Source: Chelatococcus albus (lineage in GTDB: Bacteria > Pseudomonadota > Alphaproteobacteria > Rhizobiales > Beijerinckiaceae). From it: a DNA stretch of 64,000 bases. A program made the translations under genes and the position numbers. The stretch lies in NCBI RefSeq assembly GCF_030067675.1, contig NZ_JASJEV010000001.1, positions 200,309-264,308 of the forward strand, written 5' to 3'. Below are positions 48,332 through 61,019 of this stretch, in pieces (positions within the stretch are counted from its first letter, which is position 1; every line of letters begins with the position of its first letter). Under the pieces are notes generated by a model. That model saw only the letters and a list, made by a program, of their open reading frames with translations, was not told the origin of the DNA and did no database searches.

Positions 48332-48350
<19 letters not shown>
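47898..48350 (+). CDS. queF: preQ0 reductase QueF (unimodular)
   Basis: NADPH-dependent 7-cyano-7-deazaguanine reductase of 150 residues, making preQ1 for queuosine tRNA modification. The catalytic Cys lies in [14 protein letters not shown], and the substrate motif is [21 protein letters not shown]. The T-fold single-domain length fits the YkvM-type QueF. No preQ1 riboswitch was recognised in the 189-base leader shared with eno. Its last 19 bases overlap the convergent thiE end. Confidence 0.95.
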
Positions 48351-50004
<1,654 letters not shown>

Positions 50005-51162
50005 CTATTCGGCGGCCACCGCCGGAGCGAAGCGCTCCGGCCTGAAGGGCGCCACCACCGGGTCCGTCACACCGTCCAGGATCAGGCGCGTGATCGCCGC
50101 GGCCGTGATCGGCGTCAGCAGGATGCCGTTGCGGTGGTGGCCCGTGGCGTAGACGAGCCCGTCGAGCGGCCCGCGCCCGAGAATCGGCGCATCGTCGCGG
50201 CTCCCGGGGCGGAACCCGACCCAGGCCTCGACGATCGGCAGCTCCTCGATGCCGGGCAGGGCGCGCCAGGCCGCCTGCAGCAGCGCGAGCTGCCCGCCGG
50301 CCGTAAGCCGGGTATCGAAGCCCTTCTCCTCGGTCGTCGCGCCGATGATGAGGCGCCCGTCGCGGCGCGGCACGAGATAGATGCCCGGCGCCCACACGAC
50401 GTGGTTCAGGAGGGGCCGGGCCGGATCCATGCCGAGCGCGAGCATCTGGCCCTTGATCGGCCGCACCGGCGGCCGTGCCGCCAGCGGCAGGCCCTCAAGG
50501 CTGCGCGACCACGCACCCGCCGCCAGCACGACGACATCGGCGGCATGCGCCTGCCCGCCGGCCACGAGGCCGGTGACGCGCCCGCCCTCGCTCACGATCC
50601 GCTCGACCGGCCGATGCTCGCAAATGTCGGCTCCGGCCTGCTCGGCGACGATGCGCAGCGCGACGGACAACCTGCGATTGTCGACCTGATGGTCTTCCGG
50701 GCTCCAGACGGCGCCGACGAGATTGGGATTGAGATAGGGCTCGCGGCGCTTCACCTGCGCCGCCGACAGCCATTCGAGCGGCAGGCCGAGGGCGTGCTGA
50801 TGCTCGAGCTGGTGGCGCAGGCGCGCCTGATCGTCCGCCGTCAGGGCGACAACGAGCGTGCCCTCTGTCCGCAGATCGACGCTCTCGCCGCTCGCCCGCT
50901 CCAGTTCCTCGGCGAAGCCCGGCCAGAGCGCCTGGGCGGCGCGATTGAGGGGAAGCAGCCCCTCCTCGCCGGGTTCCAGTTCCGCGCAGGCGGCGAGCAT
51001 GCCGGCCGCCGCGCGGCTCGCACCCTGACCGGCCGCATCCCTTTCGAAGACGGTGACGGCGGCGCCGCGCTGCGCCAGGCGCCAGGCGATGGACAGGCCG
51101 ATGACGCCGGCTCCGATGATGGCAACTCTGACGGATGAAAACGATGACGCGCTGGCGTTCAT
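50005..51162 (-). CDS. thiO: Glycine oxidase ThiO
   Basis: FAD enzyme of 385 residues that oxidises glycine to the imine used by ThiG, the aerobic route. The dinucleotide-binding motif is VAIIGAGVIGLSIAWRLAQRG. Others are GQGASRAAAGMLA, PIKGQMLAL and YATGHHRNGILLTP. The ATG (MNASASSF) has AGGGAG 6 bases upstream, and this ribosome-binding site is part of a TPP riboswitch. It is the first gene of thiOSGE. No thiC is in the window. Confidence 0.94.
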   Translation of the reverse strand: MNASASSFSSVRVAIIGAGVIGLSIAWRLAQRGAAVTVFERDAAGQGASRAAAGMLAACAELEPGEEGLLPLNRAAQALWPGFAEELERASGESVDLRTEGTLVVALTADDQARLRHQLEHQHALGLPLEWLSAAQVKRREPYLNPNLVGAVWSPEDHQVDNRRLSVALRIVAEQAGADICEHRPVERIVSEGGRVTGLVAGGQAHAADVVVLAAGAWSRSLEGLPLAARPPVRPIKGQMLALGMDPARPLLNHVVWAPGIYLVPRRDGRLIIGATTEEKGFDTRLTAGGQLALLQAAWRALPGIEELPIVEAWVGFRPGSRDDAPILGRGPLDGLVYATGHHRNGILLTPITAAAITRLILDGVTDPVVAPFRPERFAPAVAAE

Positions 51163-51167
51163 CGGCT

Positions 51168-51246
51168 GCTCCCTACGCTGGCATGATCCAGACAGGTTCG
51201 ATGGGTATGATCTCAGCCACGCCGAAGGCGCGGCACCCCAGGGCCG
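51168..51246 (-). promoter_or_regulatory. TPP (thi-box) riboswitch upstream of thiO
   Basis: Read on the minus strand, the conserved thi-box elements occur in order: CCCTGGGGTGCC, GGCTGAGAT, ACCC, GAACCTG, and GGATCATGCCAGCG ending in AGGG. The P1 helix pairs CCCT (51243-51240) with AGGG (51174-51171). That AGGG is part of the thiO ribosome-binding site AGGGAG, so TPP binding should block translation directly, with no separate expression platform. Confidence 0.95.
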
Positions 51247-51366
51247 TAGTGCTAGGATTGACCTTTCCGGCGGTCCGCGCAAGCCGCAGCGGCGCGGAAT
51301 TCGCCATCTCCCTTCCGCCCGGCGCATGACCGCCGGGCATCCCCTCTCTTCCCGCGTGCCGGCGGG

Positions 51367-52206
51367 TCAGGCGGCGCGCTTCTTGGCGAGCGCGTCGAAG
51401 GCCATGAGCTCGGCGACGAGCCCCTCCATCTCCTTGAGCGGCACCATGTTGGGGCCGTCGGAAGGGGCCTTGTCCGGGTCCTGATGCGTCTCGACGAAGA
51501 GGCCGGCGACCCCGACGGCGACCGCCGCCCGCGCCAGCACGGGCACGAATTCGCGCTGCCCGCCGGTCGAGGCGCCCTGCCCGCCCGGCTGCTGCACCGA
51601 GTGGGTGGCGTCGAAGACGACAGGCGCGCCCGTGCTCTCGGCCATGATCGGCAGGGCGCGCATGTCGGACACGAGCGTGTTGTAGCCGAAGGAGGCGCCG
51701 CGCTCGGTGACGAGCACGTTGGGATTGCCGGCGCCCGTCACCTTGGCGGCGACGTTCCTCATATCCCAGGGGGCGAGGAACTGGCCCTTCTTCACATTGA
51801 CGGCGCGACCCGTCTTCGCGGCTGCGACGAGCAGGTCCGTCTGGCGGCAGAGGAAGGCTGGGATCTGCAGGATGTCGACGACTTCCGCGACCGGAGCGCA
51901 CTGCTCCGGCGCATGCACGTCGGTGAGCACCGGCAGACCGAAACGCTCCTTGATCTCGGCGAAGATCGGCAGGGCCGTATCGAGCCCGACGCCGCGCTGT
52001 GCCGACAGCGAGGTGCGATTCGCCTTGTCGAAGGACGTCTTGAAGACGAGCCCGATGCCGAGACGGGCGGCGATCTCCTTGAGCGCGGCGGCCATCTCGA
52101 GCGCATGGGCGCGGCTCTCGAGCTGGCAGGGGCCGGCGATCAGGGCGAGCGGCAGGCGGTTGCCGAAGCGCACCTTGCCGATGGTGACGATGGCGTTGGC
52201 GGTCAT
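51367..52206 (-). CDS. kdsA: 3-deoxy-8-phosphooctulonate (KDO 8-P) synthase
   Basis: Enzyme of 279 residues that condenses PEP with arabinose 5-phosphate for lipopolysaccharide KDO. Motifs: [52 protein letters not shown] and [12 protein letters not shown]. Asn in RNVAAKVT and the CQLES Cys suggest comparison with metal-dependent types, but I do not assign one. The ATG is [10 protein letters not shown]; a much longer open frame upstream is antisense to arfB and not real. Downstream lies the thiO riboswitch. Confidence 0.95.
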   Translation of the reverse strand: MTANAIVTIGKVRFGNRLPLALIAGPCQLESRAHALEMAAALKEIAARLGIGLVFKTSFDKANRTSLSAQRGVGLDTALPIFAEIKERFGLPVLTDVHAPEQCAPVAEVVDILQIPAFLCRQTDLLVAAAKTGRAVNVKKGQFLAPWDMRNVAAKVTGAGNPNVLVTERGASFGYNTLVSDMRALPIMAESTGAPVVFDATHSVQQPGGQGASTGGQREFVPVLARAAVAVGVAGLFVETHQDPDKAPSDGPNMVPLKEMEGLVAELMAFDALAKKRAA

Positions 52207-52383
52207 CCGATCATCCGGGTGAGGAAGAGGCTCGCGCATCCCTACCCGCAAGCGGCGGGCGATGGAAGGGTTGGAGGGTCGCGGCTGCACCCGCGTCTTG
52301 CGCATTCCGCCATCACTTGCCGCCTTGCCCCGGCGGGAAGTCTGGTTCAGGAGGAGCGTCTGCAATTCTCCGGCGGCCCCGTC

Positions 52384-52803
52384 ATGATCCGCGTCACCCC
52401 CAGCATCATTCTCGACGAGCGCGACATCGACGTGAGCTTCATCCGCGCCTCCGGCCCGGGCGGCCAGAACGTCAACAAGCTCTCCACGGCGGCGCAGCTG
52501 CGCTTCGACGTGAGCCGGATCGACCTGCCGGACGACATGCGCGAACGGCTCGCGCGCCTCGCCGGCCAACGGCTGACGCAGGACGGCGTCATCGTCATCA
52601 CCGCGCAGCGCTTCCGCACCCAGGAACGCAACCGCGAAGATGCCGTTGCGCGCCTCGTCGATCTCCTCCGCCGCGCGGCCGAGCGCCCGAAGCCGCGCCG
52701 CCCGACCCACCCCACCCTCGCCTCGAAGAAGCGCAGGCTGGAGGCGAAGAGCCGCCGCTCCGCCCTCAAGAGCCTGAGACGAGGCAGGCCCGAGGGCGAT
52801 TGA
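52384..52803 (+). CDS. arfB: Alternative ribosome-rescue factor ArfB (peptidyl-tRNA hydrolase)
   Basis: A 139-residue release-factor-like protein that hydrolyses peptidyl-tRNA on stalled ribosomes. The GGQ loop is in [23 protein letters not shown] basic tail ([19 protein letters not shown]) that enters the mRNA channel follows, as in YaeJ/ICT1. The codon-recognition domains of true release factors are absent. It converges on the DUF350 gene with a 12-base gap. Confidence 0.94.
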   Translation: MIRVTPSIILDERDIDVSFIRASGPGGQNVNKLSTAAQLRFDVSRIDLPDDMRERLARLAGQRLTQDGVIVITAQRFRTQERNREDAVARLVDLLRRAAERPKPRRPTHPTLASKKRRLEAKSRRSALKSLRRGRPEGD

Positions 52804-52815
52804 GGCGTGCGGGCC

Positions 52816-53220
52816 TCAATAGGTCATCGAGGCCGCGTTGATCAGGCCCGCGGCGAGGGAGGCCGCGCCGAGGAACAGGGCGGCGGCGAGCTCGCCGGAA
52901 GCGATGCGCTGCGTCAGGTTCGGCAGAACCAGGCGCACCAGCCAGTAGACGACGATCTGCACCACGAGGGCGACCAGGCCCCAGATGATGCAGTCGACGA
53001 CCGTCTTGGCATGGACGATGGCGCTCGACAGCGGCAGGGCGAAGCCGAGCAGGCTGAGGCCGAGGGACAATGCCGCGGATATGACGTTGCGGCGGATGAG
53101 CTCGAACTCGTTATGGGCGGTCGCGAATGTGTAGACCGTCAGATAGAGCCCGACGAGGCCGATCGCCACGATGAAGTAGAGGAGGAATTCAGGCAGCCCT
53201 TCGATCGCCCCGTAGATCAT
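52816..53220 (-). CDS. DUF350-type membrane protein
   Basis: Inner-membrane protein of 134 residues with four helices (about 9-30, 45-67, 76-98 and 107-130), arranged as two pairs as in DUF350 proteins. Start MIYGAIEGLPEFLLYFIVAIGL; the loop TAHNEFELIRRNVISAALSLG is the family signature. Function is unknown, though such proteins are often found near envelope genes. The start overlaps the stop of the VOC gene by four bases, so the two are co-translated. Confidence 0.88.
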   Translation of the reverse strand: MIYGAIEGLPEFLLYFIVAIGLVGLYLTVYTFATAHNEFELIRRNVISAALSLGLSLLGFALPLSSAIVHAKTVVDCIIWGLVALVVQIVVYWLVRLVLPNLTQRIASGELAAALFLGAASLAAGLINAASMTY

Positions 53221-54119
53221 GAATAACCCCCTCCCCGGCCCGCTCTGGCGCCACCTCCGCTCGCTGCCTCGAAGGTGATGGCCGCGCCGAAGGCCCGGCC
53301 CGACGGCACCGTCAGCCGCCCGCCCCTGTCGAGGAACGCTATACCACTTTCGCCGAGGCGGCGTGCCTGTTCCCGGAGATCGGGGACGGCCACCGCAAAG
53401 CCGATGAGGCGAGGCTCTGCGCTCGTCTCGGCAAAGCCGTAGATCTCCGCTGCGGCCGCCGGCGTCAGGACCTCGATGCGTCCGCGAGGCAGGCCGATCG
53501 TCACGCCGAGCGAGGTCGCCCGCATGTCGCGCTCGCCGGTGAAGGCCGAGAGAAAGGCGTGATGATCGCTCGGGTTCTCGGCGACCATGACGGCCGCGGT
53601 GATGCCGGTCGCCCCGTTGGGGTGGCGCTGGAAGGCGGGGTTCCAGAAGTTCTCGGGAAAGTGCTGCTGGCAGACAAAGAAGCCGGCCTGTGGCGCACGC
53701 AGGTCCTCGGCGAAGGCGAGCGTGAAGGCCACCTGCGTCTCGCTGCCGTCCGGCCGACGGGCGCGGCGCTCGAAGAAGAAGGTGTCGAAATCGCCGACGC
53801 CGGCGGCACGGAAGGCCGCCGCGTCCGCCGCGGCGTCCTTCGATTCGAGGACGAGCATGGCAAGGCCCTCACGCCTCGCCAGATAGTCGCGCACGAAGGC
53901 GCCGAAGGAGAAGGAGCGCGGGCCATGCGGCGCAATCTCCGCCCCCTCGCCCACCGTGATCAGTTCCAGGAACACCCCCGGAAACTGCACGATGCGGTTC
54001 TCCGTGCCCCACGGATGGCGATTGCGCGCCCCGACCGTGAAGCCGAGACGCTCGTGGAACGCGCCTGCCGCATCGAGATCGCGGACGGCGAAGACCAGAT
54101 GGTCGATACCGCGGGGCAT
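53217..54119 (-). CDS. VOC-superfamily (glyoxalase-like) protein
   Basis: A 300-residue protein of the vicinal-oxygen-chelate superfamily, glyoxalase-like 3 type. Start MPRGIDHLVFAVRDLDAAGAFHERLGFTV gives the first beta-alpha-beta unit; GTENRIVQFPGVFLELI follows with a likely metal-site Glu, and a second unit begins near residue 160. Substrate and reaction cannot be read from sequence. The N-terminal His in IDHLVF is a candidate ligand. It is coupled to the DUF350 gene. Confidence 0.85.
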   Translation of the reverse strand: MPRGIDHLVFAVRDLDAAGAFHERLGFTVGARNRHPWGTENRIVQFPGVFLELITVGEGAEIAPHGPRSFSFGAFVRDYLARREGLAMLVLESKDAAADAAAFRAAGVGDFDTFFFERRARRPDGSETQVAFTLAFAEDLRAPQAGFFVCQQHFPENFWNPAFQRHPNGATGITAAVMVAENPSDHHAFLSAFTGERDMRATSLGVTIGLPRGRIEVLTPAAAAEIYGFAETSAEPRLIGFAVAVPDLREQARRLGESGIAFLDRGGRLTVPSGRAFGAAITFEAASGGGARAGRGGGYS

Positions 54120-54210
54120 GTGCGCCTCTCCTCCCATCCTCGGGCGCGTCGGAAGCGCCGGCAGACGCAACTGCAGCCGCACGGCGCCGGTCGGGGCTGG
54201 AGCCGGACGA

Positions 54211-55851
<1,641 letters not shown>

Positions 55852-55987
55852 TTACTCCGTGCCGTTCGATTCGGGGAGTGGGACGGAGCCGCTCGCCGGC
55901 CCCATTCTACTCCACGCCCAAAAACGTGATCTCTCCGCCGGCGGCAGGCCGTCGGCGGCCACAAGCTCACGTCGATGTCGTCTCTAC

Positions 55988-56016
55988 AAAAAGAGAGGGC
56001 CGGCGAACCGGCCCTC
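55988..56016 (-). terminator. Rho-independent terminator after secG
   Basis: Read on the minus strand: perfect 9-base stem GAGGGCCGG, TTCG tetraloop, CCGGCCCTC (55995-56016), followed by TCTTTTTG (T run 55988-55992). It begins 12 bases past the secG stop. Confidence 0.9.
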
Positions 56017-56027
56017 GATCTCGTGCC

Positions 56028-56423
56028 TCACTGCGCTGTCGGCGCTTGCGGCGCTGCCGGCGCCTGCGGGCTGCCGGTGTCGCCCTGCAGGCGCTTCAGC
56101 TCGTCGAGAACGCCGCCGCCGGTCGGGGCCGACGGAGCGCCGGAGGTCGCCGGAGCGCCGCCGGGCGCGGCCGTGTCGAGAATCGAGCGCGGGCCGCGCG
56201 ACTGGCCGGCCAGGATCGACAGGACGAGGCTGGTTGCGAAGAACAGGGCAGCCAGAACAGCCGTCGTGCGGGTGAGCACGTTGGTCTGGCCGCGGCCTGT
56301 CATGAAGCCGGACACGCCGCCGCCGCCAAGGCCGAGGCCGCCGCCCTCGGACCGCTGCAGCAGCACGACGCCGACGAGCGCGAGCACGACGATGAGATGA
56401 ATGACGATGAGGACACTCTGCAT
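56028..56423 (-). CDS. secG: Preprotein translocase subunit SecG
   Basis: Small SecYEG subunit of 131 residues with two helices (about 2-22 and 52-72). The signature between them, VVLLQRSEGGGLGLGGGG, is diagnostic. The C-terminal 50 residues are an Ala/Pro-rich extension common in Alphaproteobacteria. Start MQSVLIVIH; an upstream start would add four residues. It lies between tpiA and pyrG, a conserved order. Confidence 0.95.
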   Translation of the reverse strand: MQSVLIVIHLIVVLALVGVVLLQRSEGGGLGLGGGGVSGFMTGRGQTNVLTRTTAVLAALFFATSLVLSILAGQSRGPRSILDTAAPGGAPATSGAPSAPTGGGVLDELKRLQGDTGSPQAPAAPQAPTAQ

Positions 56424-56548
56424 GGCAACATCCAAAGCCCGGCCGCGGACGTGCGACGGCCGGGCTGAACCCGTTCGGCGGCGCGTTTAACACAAGGATC
56501 GCGGCGGATCAAAGGCGCCCGTCGCAAATCCGCGGCGCGCCGCCCTCC

Positions 56549-57307
56549 TCAGCCCCTGTAGGCTGCGGCGATCCCCAGGAAATCCGCGGCCGCAAGGCTC
56601 GCGCCGCCGACGAGCGCGCCGTCGACATTGGCTACCGCCAGCAGTTCCTTGGCATTGGCAGGCTTCACGGAGCCGCCATAGAGGATGCGGATCGCCGCCC
56701 CCTCCTCGCCGTAGCGCGCCACGAGCCGCTCGCGGATGAAAGCGTGCACCTCCGCCACGTCCGCCACGGTCGGCGTCAGGCCGGTGCCGATGGCCCAGAC
56801 CGGTTCGTAGGCCACGACGAGATTCTCGCCCGTCGCATCGTCCGGCAGTGACCCGTCGAGCTGACGGCCGACGACCTCGAGCGTGCGGCCGGAATCGCGC
56901 TCCTCGCGCGTCTCGCCGATGCAGACAATGGGGGTCAGACCCGCCCGCCGCGCGGCCAGCGCCTTCTTGCGCACATCCGCATCGCTCTCCCCATGATAGA
57001 TCCGGCGCTCGGAGTGCCCGACGATGACGGCGCTGGCGCCGGCGTCGGCGAGCATTTCGGCCGCAAGGTCGCCGGTGAAGGCGCCGGAGGGTTCGGCGTG
57101 GCAGTCCTGCCCGCCGATGGCGACGGGCGCATCGTTCACCGCTGCGGCGAAGGCGAGCAGCAGGGTCGCCGGCGGGCAGACGAGCAGGTCCACCCTGTCG
57201 CGCAGCTCGGCGTCGTAGCCGGCGATGATCTCGCCGAGCGTACGGGCCGAGGCCTTGAGGCCGTTCATTTTCCAGTTGCCGGCTACGAGGGGGCGCGGGT
57301 TCGCCAT
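56549..57307 (-). CDS. tpiA: Triose-phosphate isomerase
   Basis: TIM-barrel enzyme of 252 residues interconverting DHAP and glyceraldehyde 3-phosphate. Lys in AGNWKMNG near the N-terminus, His in VIVGHSERR and the catalytic Glu in [13 protein letters not shown] are present, as is the phosphate loop [11 protein letters not shown]. It is divergent from the ppiD-like gene across 169 bases and upstream of secG. Confidence 0.97.
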   Translation of the reverse strand: MANPRPLVAGNWKMNGLKASARTLGEIIAGYDAELRDRVDLLVCPPATLLLAFAAAVNDAPVAIGGQDCHAEPSGAFTGDLAAEMLADAGASAVIVGHSERRIYHGESDADVRKKALAARRAGLTPIVCIGETREERDSGRTLEVVGRQLDGSLPDDATGENLVVAYEPVWAIGTGLTPTVADVAEVHAFIRERLVARYGEEGAAIRILYGGSVKPANAKELLAVANVDGALVGGASLAAADFLGIAAAYRG

Positions 57308-57476
57308 CGGTTCCTTCTCCGTGTGGTCCGCGGCGGACTAGCAGACCGCGCAACGCCGGGCAACGCACGGCATTGCGGGGCGGGCGGGGCATCACTATGA
57401 TCCGCCGCCTTTTCCCGGACGGGCGCGTCGCACAGACGCCCGTCTCCTGCAGCGTTCGACACCACCGGATCGCCTC

Positions 57477-59384
57477 ATGCTCAAGGGTTTTCGCAAGGCC
57501 GGACAGTCCTGGCTCGGCAAGCTCCTCATTGCCGTCATGTTCGGTTTCCTGATCCTGTCCTTTGCGATCTGGGGTGTGGGCGACATCTTCCGCGGCTACG
57601 GCAGCAACACGGTCGCCACCGTCGGCTCGACGGAAATCTCGGTCGAGACCGTGCGGCAGACCTATCAGAACGAACTGCAGACCCTCTCGCGCCGCTTCCG
57701 TCGTGCCATCACGCCGGAGGCGGCGCGCGCGATCGGCCTCGACCAGCAGGTCCTCGCGCGCCTCGTCACGGAGGCGACCCTCGACGAGCGCGCCAGGGCC
57801 ATGGGCCTCGCCGCCTCGGACGAGGCGATCGCCCGCTCGATCCGGGAGGATCCCACCTTCCGCAACGCGGCCGGACAGTTCGACCGTCTCGCCTTCGACG
57901 ACATCCTGCGTGCAAGCGGCCTGACCGAGGCTGGCTATGTGCGCGAACAGCGCCGCGTCATGACCCGGCGCGAGATTGCCGACGGCGTGGCTGGCGGAAC
58001 GAACGTGCCGCTCGCCATGCGCGAGGCGCTCCACCGCTACGGCGCCGAGCGGCGGGCCGCCGATTATGTCGTTCTGCCGGCGGCTGCGGCGGGCGAAATC
58101 GACAAGCCGGGCGATGCTGCGCTCAAGACCTATTTCGAAGAACGCAAGACGAGCTTCCGCGCGCCGGAATATCGCAAGGTGACGCTGCTCGCCCTGACGC
58201 CCGAGAGCGTTGCCCGACCAGCCGACGTGTCGGATGCGGACGCACGTGCGCGCTACGCGCAGATCAAGGACCGCTTCGGCTCGCCCGAGCGGCGCAAGAT
58301 CCAGCAGATCGTCTTCCCGAGCGAGGCCGAGGCCAGGGCCGCGTCTGACAAGATCCGGGGCGGCGCCACGTTCGAGGCCGTCGCCGCGGAGCGCGGGATC
58401 GCCGAGAAGGATCTCGAACTCGGCACCTTCGCGCGAACGCAGCTCTTCGACGAAGCCGTCGCCGCTGCCGCCTTCGCCCTTCCCGAGGGGGGCGTCAGCC
58501 CGCCGGTCGCCGGCCGCTTCGGCATCGTGCTCGTGCGCGTCGTGACGATCGAGCCCGAGCGCGTGAAGCCCTTCGAGGAGGTTGCCGGCGAGGTCAAGGC
58601 CGAGGTCGCGCGCGAGCGTGCGCGAACGGCAATTGTCGACCTGCACGACAGGATCGAGGACCTGCGTGCGGCCGCGAAGCCCCTGCCGGAGATCGCGTCG
58701 ACCGTGGCCTCGACCGCGCGCACCATCGAGGCCGTCGACCGCAACGGCCTCGACAAGGCGGGCCAGGCGATCGGGGGACTGCCGGACAAGGACGCGCTGC
58801 TCGCGGCCGTCTTCGCGTCCGACATCGGGGTCGACAACGAGGCATTGCGCCTGCAGGACGGCGGCTATCTGTGGTTCGATGTCGCCGGCATCGAGCCGGC
58901 GCGCGACCGCGCGCTCGACGAGGTTCGCGACGAGGTCGTGAAGCAGTGGACCGCGGACGAGGTCGCCAGGCGCCTCTCGGACAAGGCGCGCGGCCTCGTC
59001 GAGCGCCTCGACAAGGGCGAGGCCTTCGCAGCGGTCGCCGCGTCAGTGAACCTGCCGGTGAAGAAGGCGGAGGGCCTCGCCCGCAGCACGCCGAAGGACG
59101 ACCTGACCGCCTCTGTCGTCGGCCAGATCTTCGCCACCCCCGCCGGCAAGGCAGGCTCCGCGGCACTTGGCGACGGGGAGGCGCGCGTCGTCTTCCGGGT
59201 GATCGCCGCCACCGTGCCGCCGCTCGTCACATCCACGCAGCAGGCCGAGAACCTCGAACAGCAGCTTCGGATCGCGCTGACCGACGACCTCCTGTCCCAG
59301 TATGTCGCCAGGCTCCAGGCGGACCTCGGCGTCAGGATCAATCAGCAGGCCCTGCGCAACGCGCTCGGCGGCGGGGAGTTCTGA
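57477..59384 (+). CDS. ppiD: PpiD-like peptidyl-prolyl isomerase/periplasmic foldase
   Basis: Membrane-anchored SurA/PpiD-type chaperone of 635 residues. One N-terminal helix (about 13-37, LGKLLIAVMFGFLILSFAIW) follows MLKGFRKAGQ. The SurA_N-like region leads to a parvulin domain at about 265-365 (KIQQIVFPSEAEARAASDKI to FGIVLVRVV). Its role is folding of outer-membrane and secreted proteins near the Sec translocon. The typical alphaproteobacterial order tpiA/ppiD/trpE is kept; trpE starts 6 bases after its stop. Confidence 0.92.
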   Translation: MLKGFRKAGQSWLGKLLIAVMFGFLILSFAIWGVGDIFRGYGSNTVATVGSTEISVETVRQTYQNELQTLSRRFRRAITPEAARAIGLDQQVLARLVTEATLDERARAMGLAASDEAIARSIREDPTFRNAAGQFDRLAFDDILRASGLTEAGYVREQRRVMTRREIADGVAGGTNVPLAMREALHRYGAERRAADYVVLPAAAAGEIDKPGDAALKTYFEERKTSFRAPEYRKVTLLALTPESVARPADVSDADARARYAQIKDRFGSPERRKIQQIVFPSEAEARAASDKIRGGATFEAVAAERGIAEKDLELGTFARTQLFDEAVAAAAFALPEGGVSPPVAGRFGIVLVRVVTIEPERVKPFEEVAGEVKAEVARERARTAIVDLHDRIEDLRAAAKPLPEIASTVASTARTIEAVDRNGLDKAGQAIGGLPDKDALLAAVFASDIGVDNEALRLQDGGYLWFDVAGIEPARDRALDEVRDEVVKQWTADEVARRLSDKARGLVERLDKGEAFAAVAASVNLPVKKAEGLARSTPKDDLTASVVGQIFATPAGKAGSAALGDGEARVVFRVIAATVPPLVTSTQQAENLEQQLRIALTDDLLSQYVARLQADLGVRINQQALRNALGGGEF

Positions 59385-59390
59385 CGCGCG

Positions 59391-60911
59391 ATGCAGCTCG
59401 AACCCTCGTACGAGACGATCGCCGCGGCCTATGCCCGGGGCGCGGCGAGCGTGCTGCGCGCCACGCTCGTCGCCGACCTCGAGACGCCGGTCGCTGCCTA
59501 TCTCAAGCTGACGGCGGGGGGCGCCTCCCCAGCCTTCCTGCTCGAATCGGTGGAGGGCGGCGCCGTGCGCGGCCGCTATTCGATGATCGGGCTCAAGCCC
59601 GATCTCGTCTGGCGCTGCCGCGACGGAAAGGCGGAGATCGACCGCGACGCCCTCACGGGAACGGGCTCCTTCGTCGCGGACGAGCGGCCGCCGCTCGAGA
59701 GCCTGCGGGCCCTCGTCGCCGAGAGCGCCATTGCCTTCGGGGCCGACATGCCGCCAATGGCGGCCGGCATCTTCGGCTATCTCGGTTACGACATGGTCCG
59801 GCTGATGGAGCGGTTGCCCCCGCCCCCGCCGGACGCCCTCGGGCTGCCCGATGCTGTCCTGGTGCGGCCGACCGTGATGGTCGTCTTCGACGCCGTGCGT
59901 GACGAGCTGTCTCTGATCACGCCGATCCGCCCCAAGGACGGCGTCTCCGCCAAGGCCGCCTACGAGGGCGCCGTGGCGCGCATCGAGGAGGCGCTTTCGG
60001 CGCTAGACCGTCATCTGCCGCACGACGCGCGCGCAGACGTGCTCGGCATCGCCGAGCCGCAGGCCGTTTCGAACACGACGCCAGCCGAATACCGGGCCAT
60101 GGTCGGCAGGGCGAAGGAGTACATTCGCGCCGGCGACATCTTCCAGGTGGTCCTGTCGCAGCGCTTCGAGGCCCCGTTCCCGCTGCCTGCGCTCGCACTC
60201 TACCGTTCGCTCAGGAGGGTGAACCCCTCCCCCTTTCTCTGCTTCCTGGACTTCGTCGATTTCCAGATCGTCTGTTCGAGCCCCGAGATCCTCGTGCGCG
60301 TCCGCGACGGCAAGGTCACGATCCGCCCGATCGCGGGCACCCGCCGACGTGGCGCGACGCCAGCCGAGGATCGGGCGCTCGCGGAGGAGCTGCTCGCCGA
60401 TCCGAAGGAGCGGGCCGAGCATCTGATGCTGCTCGATCTCGGCCGCAACGACGTGGGCCGCGTCTCGGAGATCGGCACTGTGACGGTGACCGACAGCTTC
60501 TTCCTCGAGTACTACAGCCAGGTCATGCACATCGTCTCGAACGTCGAGGGCAGGCTCGACGCCAGGCACGATGCGCTGGCGGCGCTCGTCGCCGGCTTTC
60601 CGGCCGGGACGGTCTCCGGTGCGCCGAAAGTGCGCGCGATGGAGATCATCGACGAACTCGAGAAGGAAAAGCGCGGTCCCTATGCCGGCTGCATCGGCTA
60701 TTTCGGCGCCAACGGCGAGATGGACACCTGCATTGTGCTGCGCACGGCCGTGGTGAAGGACGGCCGCATGGCTGTGCAGGCTGGCGCGGGAATCGTCTAC
60801 GATTCCGACCCGGAGTCCGAGCAGCAGGAATGCGTCAACAAGGCCAAGGCCCTGTTCCGTGCGGCGGAGGATGCGGTACGCTTCGCCGCCAGGGCGCGAC
60901 GCGGCCAGTAG
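59391..60911 (+). CDS. trpE: Anthranilate synthase component I
   Basis: Chorismate-amination subunit of 506 residues. N-terminal Trp-binding region: LESVEGGAVRGRYSMIGLKPD. The chorismate-binding domain has SNTTPAEYRAMVGRAKEYIRAGDIFQVVLSQRF, PIAGTRRRG, HLMLLDLGRNDVGRVS and GCIGYFGANGEMDTCIVLR. It starts 6 bases after ppiD and is separated by 108 bases from trpG, with no leader peptide recognised. With trpG it forms the two-subunit enzyme. Confidence 0.97.
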   Translation: MQLEPSYETIAAAYARGAASVLRATLVADLETPVAAYLKLTAGGASPAFLLESVEGGAVRGRYSMIGLKPDLVWRCRDGKAEIDRDALTGTGSFVADERPPLESLRALVAESAIAFGADMPPMAAGIFGYLGYDMVRLMERLPPPPPDALGLPDAVLVRPTVMVVFDAVRDELSLITPIRPKDGVSAKAAYEGAVARIEEALSALDRHLPHDARADVLGIAEPQAVSNTTPAEYRAMVGRAKEYIRAGDIFQVVLSQRFEAPFPLPALALYRSLRRVNPSPFLCFLDFVDFQIVCSSPEILVRVRDGKVTIRPIAGTRRRGATPAEDRALAEELLADPKERAEHLMLLDLGRNDVGRVSEIGTVTVTDSFFLEYYSQVMHIVSNVEGRLDARHDALAALVAGFPAGTVSGAPKVRAMEIIDELEKEKRGPYAGCIGYFGANGEMDTCIVLRTAVVKDGRMAVQAGAGIVYDSDPESEQQECVNKAKALFRAAEDAVRFAARARRGQ

Positions 60912-61019
60912 AGACGAGGATGGGCGGAACCATGACGACGACCGGCTTTCGATGGCGCCGCGCTTGACCCGCCCGCAACGGGCCGTCACACCAAGGCTTC
61001 CTCGAACGCGGTCGCACCC

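Noticed and set aside
60912-61019. A trp attenuator leader between trpE and trpG
   Set aside because: No short open frame with adjacent Trp codons followed by alternative hairpins was seen.
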